Assembly (NCBI GenBank): GCA_021904315.1
Contig: CM038907.1
Coordinates: forward strand, 20,157,223-20,221,222
Reading direction: 5' to 3'
DNA from: Sphagnum magellanicum
Lineage: Eukaryota > Streptophyta > Sphagnopsida > Sphagnales > Sphagnaceae
DNA length: 64,000 bases
This document shows positions 25,444 to 38,779 of this stretch, piece after piece (position 1 is the stretch's first letter; every line of letters begins with the position of its first letter). The translations under genes were made by a program, and so were the position numbers. The notes under the pieces are model-generated. The model did no database searches. It saw only the letters and a program-made list of their open reading frames with translations, and had not been told where the DNA came from.

Positions 25444-25531
25444 TCAAAAGCCCCTATTTGGAATTGTTTTGAAGCAAGTAGCCATGAGAATTACATTCAA
25501 GTCAAAAATAACATGGAAAAGACTCACCTTG

Positions 25532-25725
25532 GGTGAACTTGAAACCATCTCCTCCAAATGTAGCACATTTAAAGGATGAAAAACTAACAACTCCACATCT
25601 TTCCCAACCTTAAACTTCATAGGCGCACTCCTTGCTCTAGTCTTCTGTGTTGGTTGAAGTTGGATATTTGGAGATATGGTCCAATAACCTATGAAATGCT
25701 TGAAACTAGGGGGGCAATCTATCAT
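25532..25725 (-). CDS. Candidate exon upstream of the FCP1-like fragments
   Basis: A minus-strand open segment with normal amino-acid composition (including SAPMKFKVGKDVELL) ends at a good donor (CCCAAG|GTGAGT, near 25530). It may be a 5' exon of the degenerate FCP1-like gene or unrelated. No family recognised. Confidence 0.25.
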
Positions 25726-28084
25726 GTGTATTGTTACATTTAGGAGATTGATATGTGTTCAACTTGTTGCCCCAGTTTAGTGCTTATTACCAAACAAACA
25801 GTTCATCTTGTATTGCTGATCCAATAGCTCCCATTACTTGGATTTAGAACTTTTCATCTAGATGCATGCACTTCTATGGAACATGCCTATGCATCATATG
25901 CACACATAATAGTCCAAATGCCATTCACAGATTGGGTCAAGTTGGAGCCCAAATTTTGTGGCCTAGTCTCTTGAATCTTCCCTATCGCTAGAGCCAATAA
26001 ACATCCTCTTTTTGTCAGGAAGAAAAAATTGGCAGTGAGAATACTAAGTTTACGTGAGAACCCTGCAAAACTTTAGGTCACATGAAGTGGCACAATCAGT
26101 GTAATGGAGGTGGCAGTCAAAGGAGTAATTAACCTTTGATAGTTGTTGGTGCTTGTGTGGTTGTAGGAAATGAAATGTCGAGCCTCACCCTAACTCAGTA
26201 TCTTTGCACACAATGGGGGAAAGCGCACAAGGGATAGGTGTAAATAGCGTTGTAGTCCCAAGGTTTGGGGGACTAAACTCTTTTCTTAGGAAAAAAATAG
26301 CCCCTCATTCCAAACCTCCATACACTAATAATGTTTTTGTTCAATCCAACTGTGACCAAATAGCAGGTCACCTTAATAGTGTGAACACAACAAATTTTTA
26401 GGGTTTCATTTTTGTTTTATTATTTTCATTAGCCGTCACCTTTTTGCATGCTTGCGGCAGGAATATGTCCATCACTGCTGCAAGGAATGCATGGGTAGGC
26501 AACTCTGTTTGTTTGTGTGTTATGAAAAATAGGAATTGCGCCGAGCAATGGATGGTGAAGGGAGCGACTACATAGAAGAAAGGTTTGTGTAATTGACGGT
26601 GGAAGGTAAGATAAGCGGGCAAATGGATGAAGCAAGGAGCAGGTTTTTTCTGGTACTTTTTCTTGTTTAGACTACTGGGTTGGTCATTGAAGAATTCCAC
26701 TGCACCAATGACTTAGCAGAGAAGGTAGTTAGAGGTAAGGATAGCTATAAGGGTTGATGCTTGAGGTATGATGAAGAAGGAAGAGGTCCGAGTTGTAGAA
26801 CTGAGTGGCATATAGGAGTCAAGATGCATTTAGGAAGGGGAAACTTTATGTAGCAGCACCTTGAATCTATGCTGTAGAAGAGTTGCTAGAGTGGTTTCCA
26901 GAAACCTCAAAAGGGCTATCGTCAGATTGTGCAAAATGAGAAGAACAAGGTCAAGAGTGGGGAAAGTTTGAAGAGAAAATCCGTAGTATATTCCTGCATC
27001 AAATCTTCTTCTTGAGTGGTTCTAAGTGAACTTGGCGTTTGTTGTGCTAAATCACGTTTAGAATATTTGAAACCAAGAGTTTGCAAGCTGTAAGTTTTAG
27101 ATGAGAGATTTGATGTTATGTTGCATTGTTACATTAAGTGGGAAAGTGTTTAGCAGCTCACATGGATTGAATGAACCTTAAGAGTTCTGACCTCAAAAGC
27201 CATACCTCGAATAGATTCTAATTTTTTTAGTGGTATGAATTGTTGCTGGGCAGCCAGTAATACATTGTCAATAAGGAAATGTGTAATGAAAATACACAAA
27301 GATGTACCAGAATTCCAAGGCTGTGTGGGCAGAAGTGGGTTTTGTCAAAATCAGTAAACATCAGTAGTAGATCTCCTTGCTTGTGGCATTCACAAATTAA
27401 ATAATGGGATTAGTTGTAGGATTCCAGAGAATCAGTCTCTGTTAGATGCTTTTATATGCCATTGTGTTTGTTCTTTTCATCTTCTCTTTTCTTTTTGGTT
27501 ACACAACGTTAACCCCTAAACGTCAGGACAGCGCACTGAAATACAGCCCATATTGGGACTGTCTGACCTTTAGGGGTTAGGGAAAGAGGTTGTTCTTCAA
27601 AGGCAATAACAGCTTGTACGGTTAGATGGGAGTTAGGGTGCTGGAAGGTGCACTCAGAGTATCTTGAACACGGGATGTTCCAAATTCCAGCCAAATCCCT
27701 TAAGATTGCCCAAGAGCTTCCCCAAGATATTGTTTTAAATGGTTGGGTGAATGCAGGAGTCAGGTCTATTTCTAAATGCAATATGTCCCTCAGAAGTCCC
27801 TCCCCTGTGGACAAAACAACAGGTACATGTGATCCAAACCACTTTTAATCACAAGAAGTTCCACAACAAGCAAGTCAAACAAAACATGACAAACAAGCCT
27901 AAAAAAAGAGAAGGTACATCACCTGTTTACATAAAGTACTCCTCAAATCAGGAGGAAAATTATCTGCTTGGGGAATCACCAGCTCCCTTTATTTACCATT
28001 TCGAAAAATAGATTAAAAGAAAGGGATTTTGACCTGGATTTGCGTCTGGCTACCACTACACTAAGATTTTGAGAGAGTATTTTG
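25726..28084. other. Moderate-GC spacer, no gene assigned
   Basis: Composition is close to genic, but frames stay under about 100 codons and none gives a recognisable domain. A 101-codon minus-strand frame at 27509-27814 has a protein-like composition but no known motif. Old LTR or gene remnants are possible. Confidence 0.3.
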
Positions 28085-28295
28085 TATGGGAGAAGGCCTG
28101 AGGCCCTTCTGAGATTTGACATCATCTGTGCCCGAGGCCGAGGGAATAAGTCGAAAATCACTACAGGCCGTGTACTCAGGTCCTTTTCCTCCGTAAAGCA
28201 GAGATGGGAATTTTTAACTTTTTAGAAATAGTGACAGGCTGGCTGCTACCGTCCATGGCAGAAGATCCTGCTTGCTGAAAACAGGTTTCTTCAGG
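28085..28295 (+). repeat. Dispersed repeat C, copy 1
   Basis: Matches the reverse complement of 62068-62328. Shared blocks include TTTTTAGAAATAGTGA(C/T)AGGCTGGCT and GAAAACAGGTTTCTTCAGG. The second copy has an extra block of about 40 bases that duplicates a GGCTGG...AGAAGATCC segment. Probably a short non-autonomous element. Confidence 0.7.
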
Positions 28296-29351
28296 CAATT
28301 CCAAAACTGGCCTCCTCTTTTACTAAACTCACTGTGTATTAATAAAGTAATTAACACTGTTTTGTGTGTTTAGGCCTTGAGATAGGTGTGCCGGCATGTG
28401 ATTTTGGCAGCAGGTCACCCCTAAGACGACTTGTCAAAATCCCTAAAATGTACTCTCAGCTCAACACACAAATGTAGGTAGTGAGAAGTAAAAGTTTTAG
28501 GCATCTGATGAGACAGACAGTACAAACGAATACCAGTTTTGGTTGACTTATTCCAATCTCTTGTAGTGAGGATAGAGACGAAATTTCAGGAACCCATGTG
28601 CAGAGTCTGGTTTCTCTTCCACGCATGTTACATAATCTTGAGTGCTCACAGGCTCTAAGACAAAGTTCTGTTCCTCTAAATGACACCAAAGAGGTCGGAG
28701 TTACAGTCCTCATTACACTCTAGACCTTACCAGTAATTGAAGAATTGTCATTCATGGAGAACTTTATGCAGGATACTAGTCTTAACAACATATGTACTGT
28801 TGTTCTCTCTAATGCTTCTGGACGAGCTCTCTAATGGTTCTGGCGAACTCTTGGCATGACTGACTTCCACCCAGTGACATAATAAGTGTTCATCTGCCAT
28901 GTTTCGGTTCAAATCCCTGGTTTTTTGTGGTCACCTGTTGCTTGCTACTGGTTTTACTCACACAGAGACTAGAGTTGAAACGAAATAGATCCCTTGTTAC
29001 TTAATGAAGGGGCCACTCTGAAGTTGATGGAATAGCAATGTCACAGAAGTATTGATTGGTTACCCAGTCGAGACCAGTGTTGGCCCCTTGTACTTGTGAG
29101 CCCCAGTTATCAACATGCATAACTCCCCAGTTATCAACGATCTGTATCTCAAATTGGGGTGGGGTTTGGGGTGTTGGTGGGGCAGGCAACTTGCATTGCA
29201 ATGGGCCTACTTCATTTGAAAACTGGGGTTTAATTCTCCCTGAGTTACTCCAATTTAAGAATGTGCTTTTAGGCTACTGGAAAAAAATTGTGATCATATC
29301 TTATATATAAATTCGCTTGTCTGTCTGTGACACGACAATTCTGCTGCAAAA
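28296..29351. other. Spacer, no gene seen
   Basis: Moderate-GC DNA without a recognisable coding frame, RNA gene or repeat. The sequence from 29290 (TATATATAAATTCGC followed by GTCTGTCTGTG) marks a change of composition and may be the edge of an element. Confidence 0.3.
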
Positions 29352-29430
29352 GCATTCTATGGCAAAACGGGCCTCTGCATTTTCTATGGCAGAACCGGCC
29401 TCTGCATTTTCTATGGCAGAACCGGCCTCT
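29352..29430 (+). repeat. 27-base tandem repeat, three units
   Basis: Units at 29352-29376 (25 bases, diverged), 29377-29403 and 29404-29430. The last two are identical, built around GCATTTTCTATGGCAGAACC. On the complement the frame reads a repeated AIENAEAGS, but no gene supports this. Confidence 0.85.
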
Positions 29431-31790
29431 GTATAATTTTGGAGCTGTGGGTCGTGGTGGCGGAGAGACACACGCCCGCCATTGATCACGTCGTCACCAC
29501 CGTCTATTAGTCTGTCAGTCCGTCTGTCTTTATCTTACTTTAACTTACTTTAAGTTACCCTAGGGGGGGGAGAGGAATAAAGATGTGATAAAGTGAGTTA
29601 GGAGCATTGGATCAGGAATCGGATGGGTGGAATGATGTTTTTCAGGGGTAAGTATCGTGTTGGGGTAAAAGTGGTGAGTTGGGAAGTTACACATGGGGTG
29701 GGATGGACCATTGGGGGGGGGGAACCGGTGGGTGAGGAGGCGAGAGACCATTGGACAGAGAATAAACAATACTGCCGTGTGCTCGGTGTTGAGCCCATCC
29801 AACTCTAAAGGACGTTGCTTTGGGGGGGGGGCGGACGGGGAGGGGTCCGTTGGTGGAGACATATTTTTTCACATTGAGAAATGGGGCCCTCCGGCTACTC
29901 TGAGCGCCCTTCTTTTTCTTTTGGGGGTTTTCTTTCTCCGGCAAATATTTGTTTCAAGGAGTGATGAAAAAATTGGAGATAAGGCACACTAGCAAGGGAG
30001 GGTTTGGGTTTGTAAGGTCTCTTATAAAGTTTATAGGGTCCCTCAACCTTGGGATGAATGGATGAATGAGTGGATGGATGGATGCCTCCTTCTTCCATAT
30101 TTTAACCGAGCTTTTATTTTAGCTCCGACTTAGTGGGTGTTCCAAGTTTGAAGTAACCTTACGACCACTTGAAATGTGTCACACTTGAAAACCGTCTGTG
30201 CCTTGCAGGCAAGGGTTACCACTAGTAACTTTTAAGTATGCATAAACTTTTGTATGTATTTGTAGTTCATTTGAATTTTAAAACTGAAAAATTCATATTC
30301 ACTGAAGGATCTAAATTAAACTTGAATCTATATCCTCTTCTATTTTCGCCATAAAAAGAAGACTTCACAACTTAGGGGTTTAATGATGATCAAATACAAG
30401 AAATGTGAGAGCTATCAATCAAATTGTGAGTCGCCATCCAATGACATTTGTCATTTTCTTCAAGAAAACATGTGTTTTTTACAAATACTCTAGAAAGCTC
30501 CCTGCATATGAAGTGTTCTCACAATTCCTAGCATTGATTACTTTCAAATTTTCAACCTAGTTGTAGCTGTCCAGTGGAAAGCACTTATCCATGCAACAAG
30601 AAACAAGTCCTTATTTCACTCGTTTTCCATTAGGTTATTGTGATCATAACATAGTGTGTGTAGCTGTGAATCATAGTTGCCTAATGAAAAGAGACCCTAA
30701 ACCCTTATTTCGTTACACATGTTGTCCTCCCTACTACCTATTCATAGGACTGTCTTTTGGAACAATATAGGTTACCAAGGTAAGTAAACCCAATATGAGT
30801 GTAGTTTGGGTTCATCCTTAACTGAGTGATAATAGGCTTTCAATGGATGGTGTGAAGGTGATTATTGGGTCACTCTGGGCCAAATGAGGGATTATGTGAC
30901 ACAACACCCATCAATGCACTATATTTGGAAATCTTTCATGACTCAGTGGTGGATCATCCACAATTCAGTCCCCAAGGTGAAAACCTATCTGGTAACCCTT
31001 CTACTTTCACCTTGCATTAGAAATAGGTAGCTATCTATGTAAGTGAAAAATATGGTAGGTAAGTAGGTTGAGAATTTAAGTGGTTGCTATGTAGGTAGAC
31101 AAGGCAATTGATAGCTACTTCGGTATGGAGATATGTTTGGATTGTTGGTACATAGGTAACCAATGTGGTTAGCTATGGGACAGGAATACAATGAAATTTT
31201 TTTCCTGTCCACATACGATCCATCCTGCATTGTGTGTTGCTCACTGTTGTTTCAATCCACATGAGGGTGATGCATGCATGACTGTGGAACAGATTATTAG
31301 TACTTCATTGATCTGACACCAGCTACTGTGAGGCCCTCCCCATCTGTGCATCTAGGCAGCTGGCATTACTTCACCTCCCCAATTCACTTACTACAGAGCT
31401 GAAAAGCCCAATGCATCGCGGACACATACAGAGCTGCCTGCATTGACAAATTAATTTAGTTAATTGGCCCGTCCTCTTCATCATTACTTCTTTGTTCTCA
31501 TCTAATTCATTAGGATTAGTCATTTATTGGCTCTTGCCTTGAGAGAAGGCACTTTGCATCAGTGTAGGATTTTGGGGTAAGATTTGGGCTTGAACGTGGA
31601 ACGAATGTGCGAGTGACAGCTGGAGACCTAGCTGTACTTACTAAGTTGTATCATTTAGATCAAATTTATCTTGCAGTCAGATAACCGAAATTACATGACT
31701 ATGTCATGTGGCTTCAGTATTTCTCATGATTCTGTTTTAACCTGGCATGAAGGAGCAGAGCCATTGCACAACGATCCCCAATAGAGACAT
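29431..31790. other. Spacer with G-runs and GGAT-type simple repeats
   Basis: Runs of 8-9 G occur near 29564, 29713 and 29822, and GGATGGATGGATG-type repeats near 30055-30086. GTAG-rich words recur at 31020-31100. Overlapping frames at 29560-29990 are low-complexity. No gene recognised. Confidence 0.4.
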
Positions 31791-32190
31791 CTATCTATGA
31801 AGGAAGGTAGTTTGTTTTGTTTTGTGAATATGAGATCCACCAAACCGGGATGCTTCAGAGCGTGTTCTTGGTGTCTTTGGAAAGCTCTCAATGAGGAGGG
31901 GTGCATGGGCTTGGTTCCATGACGTTTGGACTTGCCGTGCCAAAGTTCTTGAATATTGAATGATTTCTTCACTGAAAATTAAATTAAATAGTAGCTGAAA
32001 ATTTTGGAGGAACCGGAATGTGCCTTTGGTGTTGTTGGAAAGATCTTGATGAGCAAAATCTAATGGAATTTATTTGGTAAGATTTGGATTCAGAATGTGG
32101 TAGATATTGATCCTTCTACCACTGAAAATTCAAATAAATTCCAAAAAACCAGGTTTTGAAAGGAAAAATCACTTGAGGACCTGGTAACAC
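31791..32190 (+). repeat. Dispersed repeat B, copy 2
   Basis: Second copy of the 10383-10788 repeat, in the same orientation. The copies diverge by scattered substitutions and short indels. Confidence 0.75.
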
Positions 32191-34729
32191 TTGGGCCAAT
32201 GGCAGAGGTCGCAGTAGTTCATGTAATGCTACTATTCATCAGCGATTTTTCTTTGTACCAAAATTTGGCACTGCAGCTGGAAAAAATAATCCAGCGTGAT
32301 ACTTTTGGAAAAAAATGCCAAAATCGCCATACTTTGAAGGGCAAAGAGTTTGAAGTCGTCATATTTAGATAGTTCCTTCCTAGTGGTCGCCAAAACACAG
32401 CAGAATGCTAAAATTTAACTCTGGCCAAATTTGGCCCGTTCCTCTTGTGGATGATTGCGCTGCCTACCTCACAAAATTGGAAAAATAAAATTCCTGTTCT
32501 GTCATTTCTTGTTGGGCTTTTAAGTTTTTATCATTTTGTTCACTCTGTTAACGAAGTGACATCTAACTTTCATCCATAAATTATTTGAAAGTTTGCTCAC
32601 ACGGTTTTCATGGGAATTTCCTGTTGGAAGGAAGTGGTGCTCCAAATTTCTGCAGACTGGTTTAAGTAATTAGATCACCTGGTGACTTCTTAATAGATCA
32701 CTATTTGAACTGCAAAGAATCTATTTTCGAAACCTTCTACCAAGGTCAAATAGTTTCACTCCCAAGAAATATGAGAACAAAAATCCAGCCATCTACATAT
32801 AATAATGGAGGATTCTTTTGGGTTCACCACCTCTGCTGCTCTCTCCCGCCTTCAGTCACACAGAGATCTAGTGTATTTCTTTTCTAAAACTAAATGGCAA
32901 ATGCACACTTTAGTCCCATTTCTACTCTGATGTATAAAGACATACAAAAGATGATGTTTGAACTCTGAAGTAGTACAGTAGCAGAAGCGTCATCCCCTAC
33001 ATGGACTGGAAAGTTGCTGGTGCCATCGGGAATCCATCCTGTTGGTGACACCAACTTACAAAGCCTCATGGCACACCAATCAAATAGAACCCACCACCTC
33101 TGAGCAGCAGATTTCAAGCTGTAGACAATGTACTTGTGGCAAAAGGGAGCCAGTCTAACAAGTCATGCCAGCTCCAGCTATCGTCAGAACTCTTAAGACA
33201 TATGCACATCATAGCATCCAATTTGCAAGCAATGAATTTGGGGCATCATGGCATCCAATTTACAAGCAATGTTTTTGTTGAACAATTTTGTTGAACAAAA
33301 GTGTAGAACTGTAGCTCACAATATTGGAGTCACAATTTGGGAATTATGCAACATGGCCAATTTGGAAATTTAGCAATTTGACCATTGCTTGCAATTGACA
33401 TGCGATGGGTCCCCCAATTTTTGTTTTCTGACCAAGAAAAATTGGCACCTGGTGTGCAAAAATCATGCTCATGTTTTTTTGTGAAACTTATCCCAAATGG
33501 AAATGGAGAAGGTTGACCAATCAATGTTTTTATTAACTTCAACTTTTCTTTTTCTTTTTCCTTTCTGTATAAAGAACTCAGATTTTGTGTTTTGTGAAAC
33601 TTTTGACTTGCTTCACCCATGAGCACTAGCATGGGTGTAATGGCTATGGACATTTTATGCAAAGCTTCAATCTTGGCAAATCCATATCCTTGGGTGGTAT
33701 CATTGGGAACATCACCCTTTTGTTTAAGGGGTCTCATCCAACTTTAGAAAAATATATGAAACATTTAAATAAAAAATTTCATTAAAAAAATTTTGTGACT
33801 ACATTTGTTACATTGTATAAATTTTGAGACTTTAATGATATCAAAAATATTTTGTATTTTAATATGTTTAATTATTTCATTTAAAAAAATTTAGAATGTA
33901 ACACCACTTCCTTTTTCTTTGAATTTTTTGCTCAAGAACAAATGTTTGGAGATTTTCTTTCAAAAATATTTTTGTTATACAATTAATTAAATAAGTATGA
34001 TTTTTTTATAAATTACCAAGATTAGTAGTGTGATTTCTAAAGAGACCATGATAATTAGGAATACAAACTTGTGACAATGTTCATTTTTTTTCATCCCAAT
34101 AAAATTTAAAACCATCTACTAGGCATGTAATTAAAAAACATGAAATTTATATATGTGTACAACTTTTTTTAAAATAAAATAAAATATTGATTAATTTTAG
34201 TTCCTTCTTATTTTTTGACGTGATTCCTAGTGATACCACCCAAAGATGGGTTTGCCAATTTTGTTCTGTCATTGTTAAATATGTTGTAGGGATTATAAAA
34301 AGAAAAACTTAACAACCTTCAAATGGATTTTTGAGAAAAATATTTTAATACAAAACTTGGGTTGATGTTTATATGGTATTGCCTTTCCAACTACCTGATA
34401 TTGATATTGATATTGGTCAGACAAGGAAAATAAAGAAAATAAAAATTAAAGAAACAATTCGAAGACCAAATGAAAAAAACACCAATATTGAATTGATTTT
34501 TCATCTAAGAGAATATCCTCTGTTGGAACCAATTTAGTATGTCAAAAAATTCATATTGGTTAATCCAACACTAGAGGTAACCCATGGTTATGTTCCATCA
34601 TAATTATTTATAAAGCTACCAAGACTTGTCCTTGAGCTCATATTAAGAACTATATTAAGCTATTGTAATTGCACTTGTTTAGGTTTATGCTCCATTCAAG
34701 ATTAGGTTGACATTTTAGAAAATTAACTA
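32191..34729. other. Spacer, no gene assigned
   Basis: Two near-copies of a 36-base segment occur in tandem at about 33209-33269 (CATCCAATTT(G/A)CAAGCAATG). The word GATACCACCCAA plus TTTGCCAA occurs at 34231-34260 and, inverted, at 33670-33702. The plus-strand reading at 34231 gives DTTQRWVCQFC, slightly like a BED finger, but it is not extended. The minus-strand 135-codon frame at 33330-33737 has no recognised domain. Confidence 0.35.
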
Positions 34730-34738
34730 AAACTTGCG

Positions 34739-36793
34739 TGTCATGCCCGTATGCATGGCCTAATACATGACGATCGATTACAAGCATGCCAATCATGTCT
34801 TTTAGGGTTAATGTACATTCTTAAGTTACTGCACGTTATTAGGTGTTTTAAGGTTATGGCTTGTTTAAGGTTTCAACTTGTTGACGGCTGTATAAAAGGC
34901 CAAGCTATTCCCTTTTCTTGTTAGTTTTTCTAAAATTCCTTTGTCAGGGAAAGTTTCCTCCATAGTCAGATTAAATTTCTAGATGCTCACGGCGGCTATT
35001 GCATGGCCACCGTTTACATACACTACATTTTCTTTCCTTCTTTTCAATTTAATTCTAGAAAAATTGCTCTTTGTTACTTAATGTTGAAAGTGACAAATTT
35101 TTCTTGGCTTTGAGTTTTTTGGGTTTTTTTTATTTGATGGTTTTTTATGTTCTTGAATTGTTGTTACTTTTTTTTTTTCTACTCTTGTACTGCAATTACA
35201 CCAGGAACAATAACAACCATAACTAACTACAATGTAAGTGAGGGAGAAGGGACACTAGAAACAAGTTACAAGCTGTGAAGTTATGAGTTCCGGAATTTCG
35301 GAGAAAGGAAGGAGTGAATAGTTCCAAAGCTTGTTTTATTGTTAGCTTTAGGTCTTGCGAGCATGCACACGCACACACACAAGGTTTGATTACAGTACAA
35401 GATCTGCACCAGGTGATGCAACCCCATATACATTTACTTTCCTTCTACATGGGTTTTGAGGTTAACATTTGGGTTGTGCACTCTTGTGTGTTTTTGAGCT
35501 TGTAGTCATGTATTGAGTAGCCCTTGTAGCAGCTCTAGAATAAGAAAAAGAAGAAGAAAATTTTTATAAAAAAACACGAAGTAGGAAAAAAAAATTTCTT
35601 TCTTCTTTTTTGCATGCCATCACTGCAAAGCTTGCGGACATAAACCGTTTTGTAACACCATCATTAGTGCAGTTTGTTGCAACCGTAATCTATTCCGTTT
35701 TGCCATCTCGTTCCGTCGTTCCATATGGTGTTTGTCCTTGTTTTGTCCGACCTTCGTTGTCGTTTCGTCCAAACTCCGTCATCGTCCGTTCGTTTGTCTG
35801 GTTCCATCCGTCTGGCCCCTTCCATCCGTTGACGTTCGTCCATAGACGCCTATTTGTCATTGTTCACCCCCGTCGACGCACCATATTCTTCAAACCATAT
35901 GTTGTGTTAAAACTTTGTTGACGCGCTCCCAAGTCACGGGGTGAAACCCACTTGAGGGTTCCACAAAGTCAAGTTGCGGAAAGTTTAGACTCGGAGGCAC
36001 GCTCCCGGCTTCCAACTCTAGAAAGGGGTAGAGGGTCGAATTGGGAGCCCTGGGATTAGACTAGGAAGAGGGACTAGCTTAGCTCGTGTGAATTTGCATC
36101 CAAAAACCAACCACAAGAGGTTAGTTTAGCATTCGGGACACCCTTTGGTGTTGGGATTTGCCACAGGCACTTGGACACACAAGACTCACCATGGCCCGGA
36201 CTCGGGAGTAAGCCACCACCTTATTCCCTATAGTATTCTCTGTAGCTCGCCATGGGGACTACATCCAAATGGCACATTTTGTTGGGACTCCCGAAATGGA
36301 GTCCCAAAATTGTCCCGGCGGGACTCCCGAAACTTTTGAATGGCCATAACTCCCGACTGCAGAGTCCGATTACAACAAGGTCTAAACCAAAGTTGTAGCC
36401 CTCGTCGAGATCTTTCCAACGCCGTGTCGCATTCTCAATTCGGACGTCGGAAACAGGTCGATTCCCGACTTTTAGTGGTCAGGAGTCAAACTGCCAGTTT
36501 GACGCCCGACCCTTCTTTTGCCCATAACTTGGGCTACAGATGTCCAAATTGCCAATGCGAGGCCATTTTCGATATCTACGTTTCAAGAACTTTTCAATGA
36601 CACCAAGAACGCCCCAATGCAAGGTGTTTTGAGCCTTGCTGTCGAGCTCTAAACATTTGGGAGTCCCGGAGGACTCTAAGTCCCCAACTTTGGAAGTGTT
36701 GGGCTTCACCCCCACACTTGGCCAAAGTGGGGTTGCGACATTTGTAGTTAGTGCTTTGTATTATTACAAAATTTTAGGGCATGGAAAAACACC
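34739..36793 (+). promoter_or_regulatory. Promoter and leader of Ty3/gypsy copy 2 (5' LTR remnant)
   Basis: TATAAAA at 34891-34897, in the context GGCTGTATAAAAGGCC, would place transcription start near 34920. CCGT-rich degenerate repeats lie at 35700-35870. The block 35880-35918 continues at 36741 after the nested insertion, as shown by the uninterrupted copy 1 sequence near 20480-20500. Confidence 0.6.
35919..36740 (+). mobile_element. Solo LTR (822 bases) nested in the leader of Ty3/gypsy copy 2
   Basis: The insert begins TGACGCGCTCCC and ends GGTTGCGACA, giving TG...CA ends with near-inverted termini (TGACGC / GCGACA). It is flanked by the 5-base direct repeat TTTGT (35914-35918 and 36741-36745). 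Copy 1 has the empty site with one TTTGT. It is much more GC-rich than its surroundings and has no coding capacity. These are the hallmarks of a solo LTR left by recombination. Orientation is unknown; strand is given as +. The parent family is not seen elsewhere in the window. Confidence 0.85.
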
Positions 36794-38185
36794 ATGTCCT
36801 CAAATGATGAAAGCACTATTGCTCACCTAGAGCCAAGTCATCAACTACAAAGTAACACACAATCATTTGAACTGATTTCATTGAACTCATGATTTTCATG
36901 ATGGTACCATCAAACATCTATAGCACCACTGTCATCTAGTACAACTCCTACCAAGAATTGAGGTTTAGGTTACATTACATCAATGGTACACCAAAGTCCA
37001 TTTGGAGGGGTTAATTAGTAAGGTACGGTTGCTACCACACCAGCTTTCACACCATCACCGTATATTCCGTTGCAAGCCATTACCTCTACACCCATATACG
37101 CCATGGAGGTTAGAAGTTCCTTTGGGGAGAATTGAAAAGTTCAGTAGAAGGCTAGGTACCATTTCTTTGATGGAATTCAAGGCAACTTTTTCAACTATGG
37201 TTTGTGAATTGGAACTCAAGTATGGCGCTAACTACACTGAGACGTTCGCGTTCAAACAATTGGCCCATTATGTGCACTATGAGGCAATGGATGTCTATGA
37301 GCAACATTCTTTGAGGATTTTGGGTGTCACCCAGATCCCTAATCCAGTTTATGCCACAGCCATCGCCATCACCTCTTAAGTTACACTGCAAGTTGCCATT
37401 GCACGTCATGGGATTGTGCCCAATAATCTAGATTCGGTAACTACTTCACTAAACCTTTCTCCTCAACAACTCATTATTCCTACCATAAACATTCCTCCCA
37501 CCATCGATGCACTATCTTTTGCTGATCTAGTGGGGGAATTCCTTCGAGTTCTTGAATTGGAATTTCCAATTAATAGTTTTGAAAAAAAATTAAGCTTGCC
37601 ACTTTTTTTCGATAAAAAGATGAAACCTTCAAGATGTTCCACATGAGGCTTCTCAAACTGAAAGAGGATACTAAAAGCATCATAGACCTGGAAGTTGCCC
37701 ATCGGTATCCTCGTTCGTTGGAAGGTATTCTGACATTCCATGTGCAAGTTTTATAATGGGTTTTTGTAGAATTTGGAGACTCATACACTTTCTTGGATGT
37801 GTACAACATTTATAAAAAGTTGGAATTTACTCATGCACACTATGAGGCCAGTACTATCAAGCCTCCATCATGTTCAAGGCCTTAATTTCCACCAGTTACA
37901 CCAACTAGATCATCACATTCTTCTTCAAGGGTTAAAGCGATGCATTTGGCTCCACCTATCCTACCTTCTTGCAACTACTATGGCAATCCTCGCCACAAAA
38001 TTAGTAAGTGCAACATTCCTTCCAAGGATTTCTTTTGTGATTATTGTGGGAAAGAGGGACATCAGGAAGCTCTCTATTTTGCCAAGTTTTTGGAACGAAA
38101 GCAACTCCAATTACCATGGCAAAATCTGCTAGCATTTTCCGTTCTCCTTAAACCAAAACCCAAGGAACTTCAACTTTTCACTTAA
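36794..38185 (+). pseudogene. gag with CCHC zinc knuckles, copy 2
   Basis: Opens with MSSNDESTIAHLEPS and stops after about 32 codons. It continues in other frames with GRIEKFSRRLGTIS, ELKYGANYTETFAFK and FADLVGEFLRVLELEFPI. Two knuckles lie at 37970-38077: CNYYGNPRHKISKC, with the second Cys lost, and CDYCGKEGHQEALY, with the last Cys lost. Gag packages element RNA; this copy cannot make a full protein. Confidence 0.8.
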
Positions 38186-38779
38186 GTTTTCCGCACCAAG
38201 GGTAATTCCAGTAAGAATGATAAGAAGAAGGAGCACAATGCTAACAAAAGGGAGGTGCTTCAAGGCCATGCTACTCAAGTTTAAACTCTATAAAATGATT
38301 CGAATCATTGAGGGCCCAACTTGTTAATTTAAAAGGCAAGTCTTTCCAACTAGCTAGTCATACCCAACTTGTACAGGGTTCAGGATCACATGAGGGACCT
38401 TTTAGGTCGTTCTATGGCCTTTCACACGATGCCATGGTTGGGGAGTATGTTTTTTCCAGTGCACATAATTGTACTCTCACATTAGAATTTGCCACTTCTT
38501 TTTGCCCTTCTTACTTCGCAACATAAAAGGTTAGTGTGGCACCTAGATTTTCTACCACTAGGCAGGTAATTTACACTGATGGACTCACATCTGGTTTAAG
38601 TCTTATCACCAAGGTTAAAGGAGCTCGAATAGTCATACCACAATCTTTTCGTCCTCTCAACATGGGAGAAGAACACACCTTGTTGGTGAAGGGGGAGGAG
38701 ACTACTACACCACAAGCTGCTAGGGTATCAAATTCTCGTGTCCCGAGAGTACATGTACAATAGAAAAACACATAATTTT

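Noticed and set aside
29560-29992. Overlapping open frames on both strands in a G-rich stretch
   Set aside because: Low-complexity Pro/Gly/Ser translations produced by G-runs, without a family match.
33330-33737. 135-codon minus-strand frame
   Set aside because: No recognised domain; a Lys/Glu-rich part comes from a TTTTTC-type run.
34231-34275. BED-finger-like reading WVCQFC
   Set aside because: The motif is not extended by His ligands or a transposase core nearby.
36145-36830. Open frames inside the 822-base insert
   Set aside because: They lie within a solo LTR and overlap each other on both strands.
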